A DNA stretch of 8,876 nucleotides from Acidobacteriaceae bacterium (GTDB lineage: Bacteria > Acidobacteriota > Terriglobia > Terriglobales > Acidobacteriaceae), in NCBI GenBank assembly GCA_003140785.1, contig PLKY01000094.1, forward strand, positions 336 to 9,211, written 5' to 3'. Below are positions 1 through 6,934 of this stretch, piece after piece. The first letter of the stretch is position 1. The number at the start of each line of letters is the position of its first letter. The notes below the pieces were generated by a model. That model saw only the letters and a program-made list of their open reading frames with translations. It was not told the origin of the DNA and searched no databases. The translations under genes and the position numbers were made by a program.

Positions 1-18
1 CAGCTGAGCTACGGGCGC
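1..18 (-). tRNA. 5' end of a tRNA, probably tRNA-Arg (partial, cut by the window edge)
   Basis: Read on the minus strand from position 18, the sequence is GCGCCCGTAGCTCAGCTG. This gives a seven-base acceptor strand (GCGCCCG), then T8 and A9, then GCTC of the D stem and the start of the D loop (AGCTG), which is the standard tRNA 5' layout. From memory it matches the beginning of bacterial tRNA-Arg genes such as the CCG isoacceptor. The anticodon and 3' half lie outside the window, so the amino acid is an inference. It lies 39 bases downstream of the small unknown gene on the same strand. Confidence 0.75.
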
Positions 19-57
19 GCATATCCAGCATATCGTACTTTGGATTGCCGAAGGCAC

Positions 58-345
58 TCAGCCGACGAGGCCGCTTTCAGCCCGTCCGGCTTCCCTTTGT
101 GCTCTGAGCTCTTCCATGACACTCTGGATCAACGCCTTGGCGCCTTCGATGCCGGCCAGAACCGCCTGCAGATCGAGCGCCGGTTTGGCCGGATTCCGGC
201 TCGAAGCGCAATACACCCCATGTTGGCCGACCATAATCAGCGAGTCGGTGAGCAGGTCAAGGGCTACGGCCAGCCTGCCCCGCTCTACGCCCATCATAAA
301 CTCAAACCGGTCCAGCTCAGCCCGCTTCTCGTCAAATACGCTCAT
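58..345 (-). CDS. Small conserved-looking protein of unknown function (95 aa)
   Basis: I do not recognise a family. The frame could begin at TTG 351, but ATG at 345 is preferred: an AGGTAGG stretch sits 8 bases before this ATG and only 2 bases before the TTG. The product begins MSVFDEKRAELDRFEF and looks soluble and mostly helical. It has one mildly hydrophobic stretch (about residues 25-40, LAVALDLLTDSLIMVG) and a charged, helix-forming C-terminal half (VMEELRAQREAGRAES). No signal peptide, membrane segment or cysteine cluster is seen (a single Cys in VYCASS). It lies 37 bp after the TIM-barrel gene on the same strand with no obvious terminator between them, so it may share that transcript. 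Its function cannot be inferred from this position. Confidence 0.6.
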   Translation of the reverse strand: MSVFDEKRAELDRFEFMMGVERGRLAVALDLLTDSLIMVGQHGVYCASSRNPAKPALDLQAVLAGIEGAKALIQSVMEELRAQREAGRAESGLVG

Positions 346-382
346 ATCCAAAGCCTACCTGAAAAGACTGCAGGGCTATTGA

Positions 383-1249
383 TCACAAATCCAGTTTGCG
401 CATGTACTCTGCATCGAGGCGCAGCGCTTCCATGGTGTCGAGGTCGAACTCTTCCTGCTCGATGAAATAGTGCTTGAGCCCGGTCGCGGCTCGCAAAATC
501 GGCTTGTAATCCACGACTCCCCGGCCCATGACAGTGGAGTGGAACTGGCCGCTTGCCTCTTTGGCCATGTCCTTCACGTGCAGCAGCGGGAAACGCTCCG
601 GCGCTTTGCTGAGATAGTCCACGGGATTGTGGCCTGCCGCGGTGACCCAGCCGCAATCCATTTCAAAGACCACGAACTTCGGATCGGTGAGCCGCAGCAG
701 CTCGTCGTAGACAAGCACGCCATTTTCGACGGCAAACTCCGGGACGTGGTTGTGCATGCCGAAGGTGATGCTGGCAGATTTCAGCTTCTCGCCGATGCGG
801 TTGAATTCGCCGGCTACATAGCGCCAATCGTCGAGCGTCAGATCGCCCTTTGCCGACGGATCGCGATGCACTCCGCCGGAAGACGAGCAGATGATGTATT
901 CGAGTCCAAGGGTGTGGCCGAATTCAATCAGCTCGTCGAGCTGCGAGCGGAGCTGGACCAGCGTGTGGTGCGCGCTGATGCAGCGCAGCCCGGCCTGATC
1001 CATCGCATGGCGGAACTCCGCTGCGGTCTTGTTGAAGTAGCCGGCAGCTTCCACTTCCTTGTACCCTGCCGCGCTTAGTTGGTGCAGCGTGCCGTCGAAG
1101 TCCTTCGGCAGCAGGTTGCGCACGGAATACAACTGCAAGCCGATCGGCAGGCGAAGTGGGGCCGCGGCCAGGTTGCGAGCGTTGACGAGTGTCGCTGCGG
1201 CAACCGCTCCCGTGGTTTTCAAAAAGTCTCTGCGCGAAGAATTGCTCAT
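383..1249 (-). CDS. TAT-exported sugar phosphate isomerase/epimerase-like TIM-barrel protein
   Basis: The product is 288 aa, normal for the xylose-isomerase-like TIM-barrel family (AP_endonuc_2 fold), which isomerises, epimerises or eliminates sugars using a divalent metal. It begins with a textbook twin-arginine signal (SRRDFLKTTGAVAAATLV, Arg6-Arg7), so it should be exported folded. Likely metal and substrate residues are Glu67 (VEAAGY), His94-His95 (ISAHH), His166, His168 and Glu171 (MHNHVPEF), Asp198 (FEMDCGW), His224, Lys226 and Asp227 (LLHVKDM), the GRG loop at 242-244, and the Glu264-Glu267 cluster (FIEQEEF). The start is supported by GAGGAG 10 bases upstream. It follows the Gfo/Idh/MocA gene by 26 bp, so the two are almost certainly co-transcribed. 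The exact substrate is unknown. An elimination (lyase) role on an oxidised glycoside is as plausible as isomerisation. Confidence 0.88.
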   Translation of the reverse strand: MSNSSRRDFLKTTGAVAAATLVNARNLAAAPLRLPIGLQLYSVRNLLPKDFDGTLHQLSAAGYKEVEAAGYFNKTAAEFRHAMDQAGLRCISAHHTLVQLRSQLDELIEFGHTLGLEYIICSSSGGVHRDPSAKGDLTLDDWRYVAGEFNRIGEKLKSASITFGMHNHVPEFAVENGVLVYDELLRLTDPKFVVFEMDCGWVTAAGHNPVDYLSKAPERFPLLHVKDMAKEASGQFHSTVMGRGVVDYKPILRAATGLKHYFIEQEEFDLDTMEALRLDAEYMRKLDL

Positions 1250-1275
1250 TCTCTAGATTCTCCTCATTGTTGCCT

Positions 1276-2625
1276 TCAGCTCTTGATGCTCTGCGCCGCC
1301 GCATCCCATGTGGCGATCGAGTGATGGAAGTAGGAATGATTGGCCATGTGGCAGGCAATGGCGGCGTTATTGCCGAAGATCTCGTCCTCGACCACGTGCT
1401 CGCGAGTTTCAACGGCGCGAAAGAAGTTGGCGATGTGATCGGCGGTGTCGTCGTAGCCGCGCGGCGCAGAGTAGGTCTCCACTTCAGCCAGCGTTGCCGG
1501 AGGCTCTGGATGCGCGACATGCCAGTCTTTCAGATACTGTTGCTTCGCCTCCGCGGTCCATCCATTCAGCGAGTAGCCTTCCGGCTGCGGACTCGTGTCC
1601 TGCGGCGTCACCGTCAGCGTGTTGCCGCTGATCATCATAGTTGCCTCGCGTCCGTAAAAGATGATGGGCTCACCGGCGGCGTTGTTCTGGTTGCAGTGCA
1701 GGTTCACCGTCACACCCGGGTAGTCGTAAAGCGTGGCCAGCAAGTCTGGAAAATCGCGGCCATCGTTAAAGTGCGTGAGGCTGCCCGTGGAGTAGGCACG
1801 GGCGGGCGCAGCATTGATGCCGCTGATGCACTGGATGCCCGAGAGCAGGTGGACGTACAGATCTCCGGCGACACCTTCGCCGTAATCGCTAAAACAGCGC
1901 CACCGGAAGAAGCGCGCCGCATCGAAGGGACGCGGCGGCGCATCGCGAAGCCACGTGGTCCAGTCGATGGTCGCCGGAGTCGCATCCGGCGCGATCGGAT
2001 ATACCCACGCGCCGGAGGGCGAGTTGCGATCGGAGTGGCCCTCGATGTAGTGCACCTCGCCCAGCCGGCCCGACGCGTAAATCTCCGCCGCTTTTTTGTA
2101 GACGATGTTGCTCACGCGCTGACTGCCTGCCTGGAAGATGCGCTTGCCATCCTGGACAGCCTTCACCATGGCCAGCCCGTCCGCTACGTTGTGCGACATG
2201 GGCTTCTCGCAGTAGACGTCTTTTCCCGCAGCGAGGCAGTCCAGCACCACACGGCGATGCTGGAAGTCGGCCACGGCGACAATCACTGCGTCAACATCTT
2301 TGCGATCGATCAGAGCACGGTAATCGCGCGTGGTGGGGACGTCTGCGCCATAGGCTTCGATGCCGGCCCTCTGGTGCATGTCGTAAAGATCCGCCGTGCC
2401 CACAAGCACTCCGTTCGGCACCTGGCGTGCGGCGCGGAGCAGATCGCAACCGCGAATTCCAGTTCCGATCGAGACGAAGCGAATCTTGCGTCCGGTGCCG
2501 CTTGCCGGCGATTGCGCTGCGAGCACGGCAGAGTCGAGAATCGTGGATTTGATAGCGGCGCCCGCCACAACGGCTCCCGCGCCGAGGCGCACAAAATCCC
2601 TGCGCGTAATCGAAGGCATTTTCAT
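1276..2625 (-). CDS. TAT-exported Gfo/Idh/MocA family NAD(P)-dependent oxidoreductase
   Basis: The product is 449 aa and begins with a twin-arginine signal (TRRDFVRLGAGAVVAGAA, Arg8-Arg9) followed by a Gfo/Idh/MocA enzyme. The Rossmann nucleotide loop is FVSIGTGIRG at about 50-59. The family hallmark EKP is at 140-142 (YCEKPMSHN) and supplies the catalytic Lys141. The C-terminal alpha/beta domain holds GDLYVHLLSGIQ with Asp255 and His259, in the place of the usual substrate-binding Asp/His motif. Members oxidise or reduce sugars, inositols and glycosides. TAT-exported members probably carry their cofactor out already bound. GGGAG lies 10 bases before ATG 2625, which favours it over the in-frame ATG at 2619. 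It is the first gene of the pair with the TIM barrel, and is divergent from the secreted beta-helix gene. The substrate is not determinable here. Confidence 0.9.
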   Translation of the reverse strand: MKMPSITRRDFVRLGAGAVVAGAAIKSTILDSAVLAAQSPASGTGRKIRFVSIGTGIRGCDLLRAARQVPNGVLVGTADLYDMHQRAGIEAYGADVPTTRDYRALIDRKDVDAVIVAVADFQHRRVVLDCLAAGKDVYCEKPMSHNVADGLAMVKAVQDGKRIFQAGSQRVSNIVYKKAAEIYASGRLGEVHYIEGHSDRNSPSGAWVYPIAPDATPATIDWTTWLRDAPPRPFDAARFFRWRCFSDYGEGVAGDLYVHLLSGIQCISGINAAPARAYSTGSLTHFNDGRDFPDLLATLYDYPGVTVNLHCNQNNAAGEPIIFYGREATMMISGNTLTVTPQDTSPQPEGYSLNGWTAEAKQQYLKDWHVAHPEPPATLAEVETYSAPRGYDDTADHIANFFRAVETREHVVEDEIFGNNAAIACHMANHSYFHHSIATWDAAAQSIKS

Positions 2626-2781
2626 TGTTCAGGATCTCCCCGTGAAGCGTGCAGCGCAATTCTCGCTCGGCGCCCTGCCGCATGTCCAGAAACGTACGCA
2701 TTGCAGCTTGAAGATGCGGCGATTAGCATACAGAACTGGAATCGGCTTGCTGCTTAGAGTTACACCAAGGTGCGAAGTACG
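2626..2781. promoter_or_regulatory. Divergent intergenic region between the oxidoreductase operon and the beta-helix gene
   Basis: About 155 bp separate the two divergent starts, so promoters for both directions should lie here. The only AT-rich patch is around 2722-2735. On the plus strand TTGCAG (2701-2706) and TAGCAT (2724-2729) are exactly 17 bases apart, a weak sigma70-like pair (3/6 and 4/6 consensus matches). On the minus strand the same patch reads TGTATGCTAAT, another weak -10-like string. No clear operator palindrome was found. The shared region suggests joint regulation of the two transcripts, which is an inference. Confidence 0.4.
2701..2729 (+). promoter_or_regulatory. Candidate sigma70-type promoter for the beta-helix gene
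   Basis: TTGCAG at 2701-2706 and TAGCAT at 2724-2729 are separated by an ideal 17-base spacer. The predicted transcript would start near 2736, leaving a leader of about 45 bases before ATG 2782. Both hexamers are imperfect, so this is only a candidate. Confidence 0.25.
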
Positions 2782-4545
2782 ATGAACGCAATTTGCGGCG
2801 AACGCAGAACCAGATTCGAAGCCCTCGTCCCGCGAGCCCTTTTCTGCGCACTGATCCTAGTGTTGGCCTCCGCGGCAGAAGCAGCCAAGTCCCCCGCGCA
2901 GCCCGACCTTGGACCCAACGTGCTGGTCTTCGATCCGTCGATGCCTGCTGCTGTAATTCAGGAGCAGATCGACAGAGTCTACGCAATCCAGCAGCACAGC
3001 GAATTCGGCACAGCACGGTATGCCTTACTCTTTCTACCAGGCGAATATCATATCGATGTGCCAGTGGGTTTCTACAAGCAGGTTCTGGGTTTGGGCGCGA
3101 CGCCTGACGCAGTCCACATCACGGGCAACGTCCATTCCGACGCCAGCCTCCCGCACAACAACGCGACGTGCACCTTCTGGCGTGCCGCTGAAGGCTTTTC
3201 CGTCACGCCGACCGGCGGCATCATGCAATGGGCTGTTTCGCAGGCAGTGCCTTTTCGGCGCATGCATGTGCGCGGCAACATCGTACTGCACCAGAAGGGC
3301 GGGTGGGCGAGCGGTGGATGGATGTCCGACACCGTTGTCGATGGCAATGTGGGCGCGGGGCCGCAACAGCAGTGGATTTCGCGTAACAGCGAGTGGGGCA
3401 GTTGGACCGGCGCGAACTGGAACATGGTTTTTGTTGGAGTGCCGCATCCGCCTGCGGGCGAATGGCCGTCGCCTCCATTCACCAAGGTTGAGCGAACGCC
3501 AATCGTGCGCGAGAAGCCGTTTCTTGAAGTGGATGCGAAGGGAAACTGGAACGTGCGCGTTCCATGTTTTCGGCGCGACAGCATTGGCATCACCTGGCAT
3601 CGCGGCTCGACTCCGGGAAAAACGAGTCCGCTTGCGCATTTCTACATCGCGCGGCCCGACATCGATTCTGCCGCGACGATCAATGCGCAGTTGGCGCGAG
3701 GGAAGGACCTGCTGTTTACGCCGGGGATCTACGATCTCTCCGAGCCCATTCGCGTGACGCGGCCCGATACCGTTGTGATGGGACTCGGTTTTGCGTCGGT
3801 GCATCCGACGCAAGGGACCGCTGCAATGACGACAGCCGATGCTGATGGGATCGAGATTGCGGGTTTGCTTTTCGATGCTGGCCCTGTGCAGTCGCCGGTT
3901 CTGCTTGAGATCGGGCCCGAAGGAAGCCATGGCGATCACACGCGCAATCCGATCACGTTGCACGATGTTTTCTTCCGAGTGGGTGGTGCTGGTGTCGGCA
4001 GCACTGAAGGCAATCTACGCATCAATAGCAACGACACCATCGTCGACCACACGTGGATTTGGCGCGCCGATCATGGCGCCGAAGTGGGCTGGACCAAGAA
4101 TCTCAGCGCGAATGGCCTCGTGGTGAACGGCAACCACGTGACCATCTACGGCCTTTTCGTCGAGCATCATCAGCAGTTTCAGGTGCAGTGGAATGGCAAT
4201 GGAGGGCGGACCTATTTTTATCAGTCGGAGATACCCTACGATCCGCCTGACCAGGCGAGCTACACCAGTGCGCCTGGCACAAATGGCTGGGCCTCCTACA
4301 AGGTTGGAGATAATGTGACCGATCACGAGGCGTGGGGACTGGGGATTTACAGTGTCTTTCGCCATCCCGATGTCGTGCTGAGCCGCGCCATCGAGGTTCC
4401 GCAGAAACCAGGCGTTCGCTTCCATCACATGATCACGGTGGCTCTCGACGATAAGGGCGAGATTTCAAATGTGATCGACGACAAGGGTGGACCTACGTCT
4501 CTTGGGCCGCATCGCGTGACGCCCAAGGTGGCTGAGTTTCCATGA
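2782..4545 (+). CDS. Secreted tandem beta-helix (pectate-lyase-like fold) protein
   Basis: The product is 587 aa from ATG 2782. A GTG at 2770 would add four residues, but AAGG lies 11 bases before the ATG. A Sec signal peptide is clear: a basic segment (GERRTRFE), a hydrophobic core (ALFCALILVLASA) and an AEA-like cleavage site near residue 34. The mature protein has two similar blocks, LFLPGEYHIDV...VLGLG at 83-105 and LLFTPGIYDLS...VVMGLG at 310-336. Both are typical of the first turns of pectate-lyase-3-type beta-helices, and runs of short beta strands with Asn and Gly turns follow (for example LRINSNDTIVDHTWIW). From memory, similar proteins occur in actinobacteria under names such as 'coagulation factor 5/8 type' or 'adenylyl cyclase'. 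No cyclase motif is visible, so those names look unsupported. A polysaccharide-binding or polysaccharide-cleaving role is likely but unproven. It is divergent from the exported sugar-enzyme operon. Confidence 0.8.
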   Translation: MNAICGERRTRFEALVPRALFCALILVLASAAEAAKSPAQPDLGPNVLVFDPSMPAAVIQEQIDRVYAIQQHSEFGTARYALLFLPGEYHIDVPVGFYKQVLGLGATPDAVHITGNVHSDASLPHNNATCTFWRAAEGFSVTPTGGIMQWAVSQAVPFRRMHVRGNIVLHQKGGWASGGWMSDTVVDGNVGAGPQQQWISRNSEWGSWTGANWNMVFVGVPHPPAGEWPSPPFTKVERTPIVREKPFLEVDAKGNWNVRVPCFRRDSIGITWHRGSTPGKTSPLAHFYIARPDIDSAATINAQLARGKDLLFTPGIYDLSEPIRVTRPDTVVMGLGFASVHPTQGTAAMTTADADGIEIAGLLFDAGPVQSPVLLEIGPEGSHGDHTRNPITLHDVFFRVGGAGVGSTEGNLRINSNDTIVDHTWIWRADHGAEVGWTKNLSANGLVVNGNHVTIYGLFVEHHQQFQVQWNGNGGRTYFYQSEIPYDPPDQASYTSAPGTNGWASYKVGDNVTDHEAWGLGIYSVFRHPDVVLSRAIEVPQKPGVRFHHMITVALDDKGEISNVIDDKGGPTSLGPHRVTPKVAEFP

Positions 4546-4611
4546 GTGCTGGCCGACGAAGCGAGCCCGACACGCATCGTTGGATCGTGGGAGAATGGAA
4601 CAGTAGACATC

Positions 4612-6339
4612 ATGAGCCAAGAAGCTGTTCCTGAAACTCAATCCGCGCCTGAACACACGACCGAATCCACCATCGAATCTGCTCCAGAGTCCACCGAGAA
4701 TTTCGCCGAGATTCTTTCTGACTTTGAACGCAGCCACACGCACAAAGCGGCCAGTGGCGCCAGGCAACTGGAAGGCACGGTCGTGTCGCTTTCCGCCGAT
4801 CAGGTCTTTCTCGACATTGGCTACAAAACTGAAGGTGTGCTGCCGCGTTCTGCGTTTGAGAACAATGCCGAGGGTGTAAAGCCGGGCGACAAGTTCCCCG
4901 TCTCCGTGACCGGCCGCAATGAAGAGGGCTATTACGAGCTATCGCGCTTCAAGGTAGCGCAGCCCCGCGATTGGTCCGCGCTGGAAGAGGCGTTCGCACA
5001 GAAGCTCGCAGTTGTTGGCACGGTGACCGCCGTTGTGAAGGGCGGTCTCTCAGTCGATGTTGGAGTGCGCGCTTTTATGCCTGCCAGCCGAAGCGGTACG
5101 CGCGATGCAGTCGAGCTCGAGAAGCTGATTGGCATGCAAATCAATTGCCGCATCACCAAGCTCGACGTAACCGATGAAGACGTTGTGGTGGATCGCCGCG
5201 TTGTGCTCGAAGAGCAGGCGCGGTCGGAGTCGCAGGACCGCCTGGCCGCGATGAAGGAAGGCGACACGGTTACCGGGACCGTGCGCAGCCTGATGAGTTA
5301 CGGCGCGTTCGTCAATCTCGGCGGCGTGGATGGGCTGCTCCACGTAAGTGACATCGCCTGGGGCCGCGTGAACAAGCCCGAAGATGTGCTCAGTGTCGGC
5401 GAGGAACTGCAAGTCCGCATACTGAAGATCGACGCGGAAACAAAGAAAATATCGCTCGGCCTCAAGCAGCTCGAAGCGGAGCCCTGGGAAGTCGTGCCGA
5501 CGAAATATCAAGTCGGCCAACGAATCACTGGAGCGGTCACGCGGATTGCCGATTTCGGTGCCTTCGTCGAGATTGAGCCGGGGATTGAGGGCCTCATTCA
5601 CATTTCGGAAATGTCGTGGGGCAAGAAAATCCGCCATCCGAGCGACGTTCTCAAGCAAGGCGATACTGTGGACGCGGAGATTCTCGCCATCAAGCCCGAA
5701 GAGAGGCGCATCTCGCTGGGGTTAAAACAGACGCTAAAGAATCCTTGGAGCGAAATCCAGCAGAAGTTTCCCATTGGCTCGCAGGTGGAAGGGCCAGTCA
5801 CGAAGCTGATGAAGTTTGGTGCCTTCGTGCAGATTGCCGAGGGCATTGAGGGTCTGGTTCACATCAGCGAGATCGTTGCCGATCGCCGCATCAATCATCC
5901 ATCGGACGTCGTCCACGCAGGCCAGGTGGTCAAGGCGCAGGTACTGGCAATCGATACGGAAAAGCGCCAGATCAAGCTGAGTATGAAGCAGCTCATTCCC
6001 ACGAGCATCGACGAGTACATCGCGGAGCACAAAGCCGGGGACGTGGTCTCAGGCCGCGTTGTCGAGGCATCAGCCGGGCAAGCCACTGTGGAACTCGGCG
6101 AGGGGATTCGCGGCACATGTGGAACGGCAGACACGCCTTCGGCGCAGAATGTGTCAACATCCGTCTCCGCTGCTGCTCCGGACCTGTCGTCTCTTACGTC
6201 CTTGCTGCAGGCGCGATGGAAGGGAAATGCTCCAGCCGCGTCGTCCAAACCCGAGCCCTTGAGCGCGGGTCAGATTCGCAGTTTCAAAATCATTTCGCTC
6301 AACGCCGATTCGAAAAAGATCGAAGTGGAACTGGCGTAA
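4612..6339 (+). CDS. rpsA: 30S ribosomal protein S1
   Basis: The product is 575 aa, close to the six-domain S1 of proteobacteria (about 557). S1 binds mRNA on the 30S subunit and helps unfold and load leaders for initiation. After an acidic Ser/Thr/Glu-rich N-terminus (1-35), S1 OB-fold repeats lie at about 52-115, 134-198, 217-286, 302-373 and 389-460. Repeats 3-5 are the most canonical (SYGAFVNLGGVDGLLHVSDI, DFGAFVEIEPGIEGLIHISE, KFGAFVQIAEGIEGLVHISE). A sixth, starting near 475, is degenerate and broken by an Ala/Ser/Pro-rich insert (about 505-550) before its last strands (IRSFKIISLNADSKKIEVEL). ATG 4612 is chosen over the in-frame GTG at 4546 because homology-like sequence starts later and the GTG abuts the previous stop. 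Its Shine-Dalgarno is weak (GGAA at 4597-4600). No good promoter was seen in the 66-base gap, so upstream transcription may read in. Confidence 0.95.
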   Translation: MSQEAVPETQSAPEHTTESTIESAPESTENFAEILSDFERSHTHKAASGARQLEGTVVSLSADQVFLDIGYKTEGVLPRSAFENNAEGVKPGDKFPVSVTGRNEEGYYELSRFKVAQPRDWSALEEAFAQKLAVVGTVTAVVKGGLSVDVGVRAFMPASRSGTRDAVELEKLIGMQINCRITKLDVTDEDVVVDRRVVLEEQARSESQDRLAAMKEGDTVTGTVRSLMSYGAFVNLGGVDGLLHVSDIAWGRVNKPEDVLSVGEELQVRILKIDAETKKISLGLKQLEAEPWEVVPTKYQVGQRITGAVTRIADFGAFVEIEPGIEGLIHISEMSWGKKIRHPSDVLKQGDTVDAEILAIKPEERRISLGLKQTLKNPWSEIQQKFPIGSQVEGPVTKLMKFGAFVQIAEGIEGLVHISEIVADRRINHPSDVVHAGQVVKAQVLAIDTEKRQIKLSMKQLIPTSIDEYIAEHKAGDVVSGRVVEASAGQATVELGEGIRGTCGTADTPSAQNVSTSVSAAAPDLSSLTSLLQARWKGNAPAASSKPEPLSAGQIRSFKIISLNADSKKIEVELA

Positions 6340-6385
6340 GACTAATCTGTTTGACGAGAGGATCAAACGATCTGTGTACCTGGGG

Positions 6386-6934
6386 CTATTGCGGAGTTTC
6401 CGTCGGCGTGTTTTCCGGGAACAACCGAGGGTCGAATTCAAAGGGCTCCACGCTTTCGAGCGAGACATGATCCCAGAAGCCAGCCCTCTGAGGATAGAGC
6501 ACTACATTCCATACCGGAACAATGACCGAAGGTACTGCCACAGCGAATGACGACCACGTGAACTCGCTACGGTGAAGCCGGAAGCGTTCTTTGGCCTCAG
6601 AGATACTTCAGTGAAACGCCATGGAACCACCCGTTCGCGGATCGATGAATGCAACCCTACGCAACTGCCAATTGGCGGAGACTCGTATTTTCATAAGAGC
6701 AAGGTTGGAAGGCATTAGATCTTTTGGTGTATGAACCAGTCTCTCCAACACTGGCACGCCTATTTCGGTCGATGTGTAGATTGCCTCCTGCCCCGGGACG
6801 TTCCAGCGCCCAGGTGCTATTGCGGCGCCAATTCCCGAAAGGTTTGCATACCGAGATTTGGCGAGGCGATAGAGTGTTAGAGGTTGATGAGTTAGAAAGA
6901 ATCCCGGGTCAAGTTCGCGTTCTTCCGGCGTCAA
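6386..6934 (-). pseudogene. RES-domain toxin interrupted by an in-frame TGA (codon 109)
   Basis: RES toxins of the Xre/RES (MbcT/ParT) type attack NAD+ or ADP-ribosylate targets. This frame reads 108 codons from TTG 6934 to a TGA at 6608-6610, then continues in the same frame for 73 sense codons to TAG at 6386-6388 (182 codons in all, a normal size). The first part has LYRLAKSRYA (Arg23), GRWN (43-45), IYTS (Tyr53) and VLERLVH (Glu64, His68). The part after the stop has FAVAVPSVIVPVWNVVLYP, with the conserved Ser at codon 136, and the typical RES ending EPFEFDPRLFPE. The stop therefore splits the Arg/Glu half from the Ser half, and the toxin is probably inactive. The TTG start has GGAG 7 bases upstream and overlaps the antitoxin stop by four bases (TTGA). 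A sequencing error is possible. Confidence 0.85.

Noticed and set aside
51..66. TGCC-TTC-GGCA mini-hairpin near the stop of the small unknown gene as a terminator
   Set aside because: The stem is 4 bp with a 3-base loop and no T-tract, and it precedes a tRNA gene on the same strand.
1189..2757. Long open frame on the plus strand (522 codons) opposite the oxidoreductase gene
   Set aside because: It is antisense to a clear Gfo/Idh/MocA gene with a good start and motifs. The translation is rich in Arg, Val, His and Ala with no recognisable domain, as expected of a shadow frame in GC-rich DNA.
3034..3963. Open minus-strand frame of 309 codons opposite the beta-helix gene
   Set aside because: Its composition is Arg/His-rich and domain-free, and it is entirely inside a convincing secreted protein gene on the other strand.
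6349..6368. GTTTGA/TCAAAC inverted repeat between the convergent rpsA and RES frames as a bidirectional terminator
   Set aside because: It is only a 6-bp AT-rich stem with an 8-base loop and no T-run on either side. This is too weak to call, though a terminator is expected in this 46-bp gap.
6608..6610. The TGA in the RES frame as a selenocysteine or programmed recoding site
   Set aside because: RES enzymes are not selenoproteins, no SECIS-like hairpin was noticed just after the codon, and the following base (A) is not a strong readthrough context. A nonsense mutation or sequencing error is simpler.
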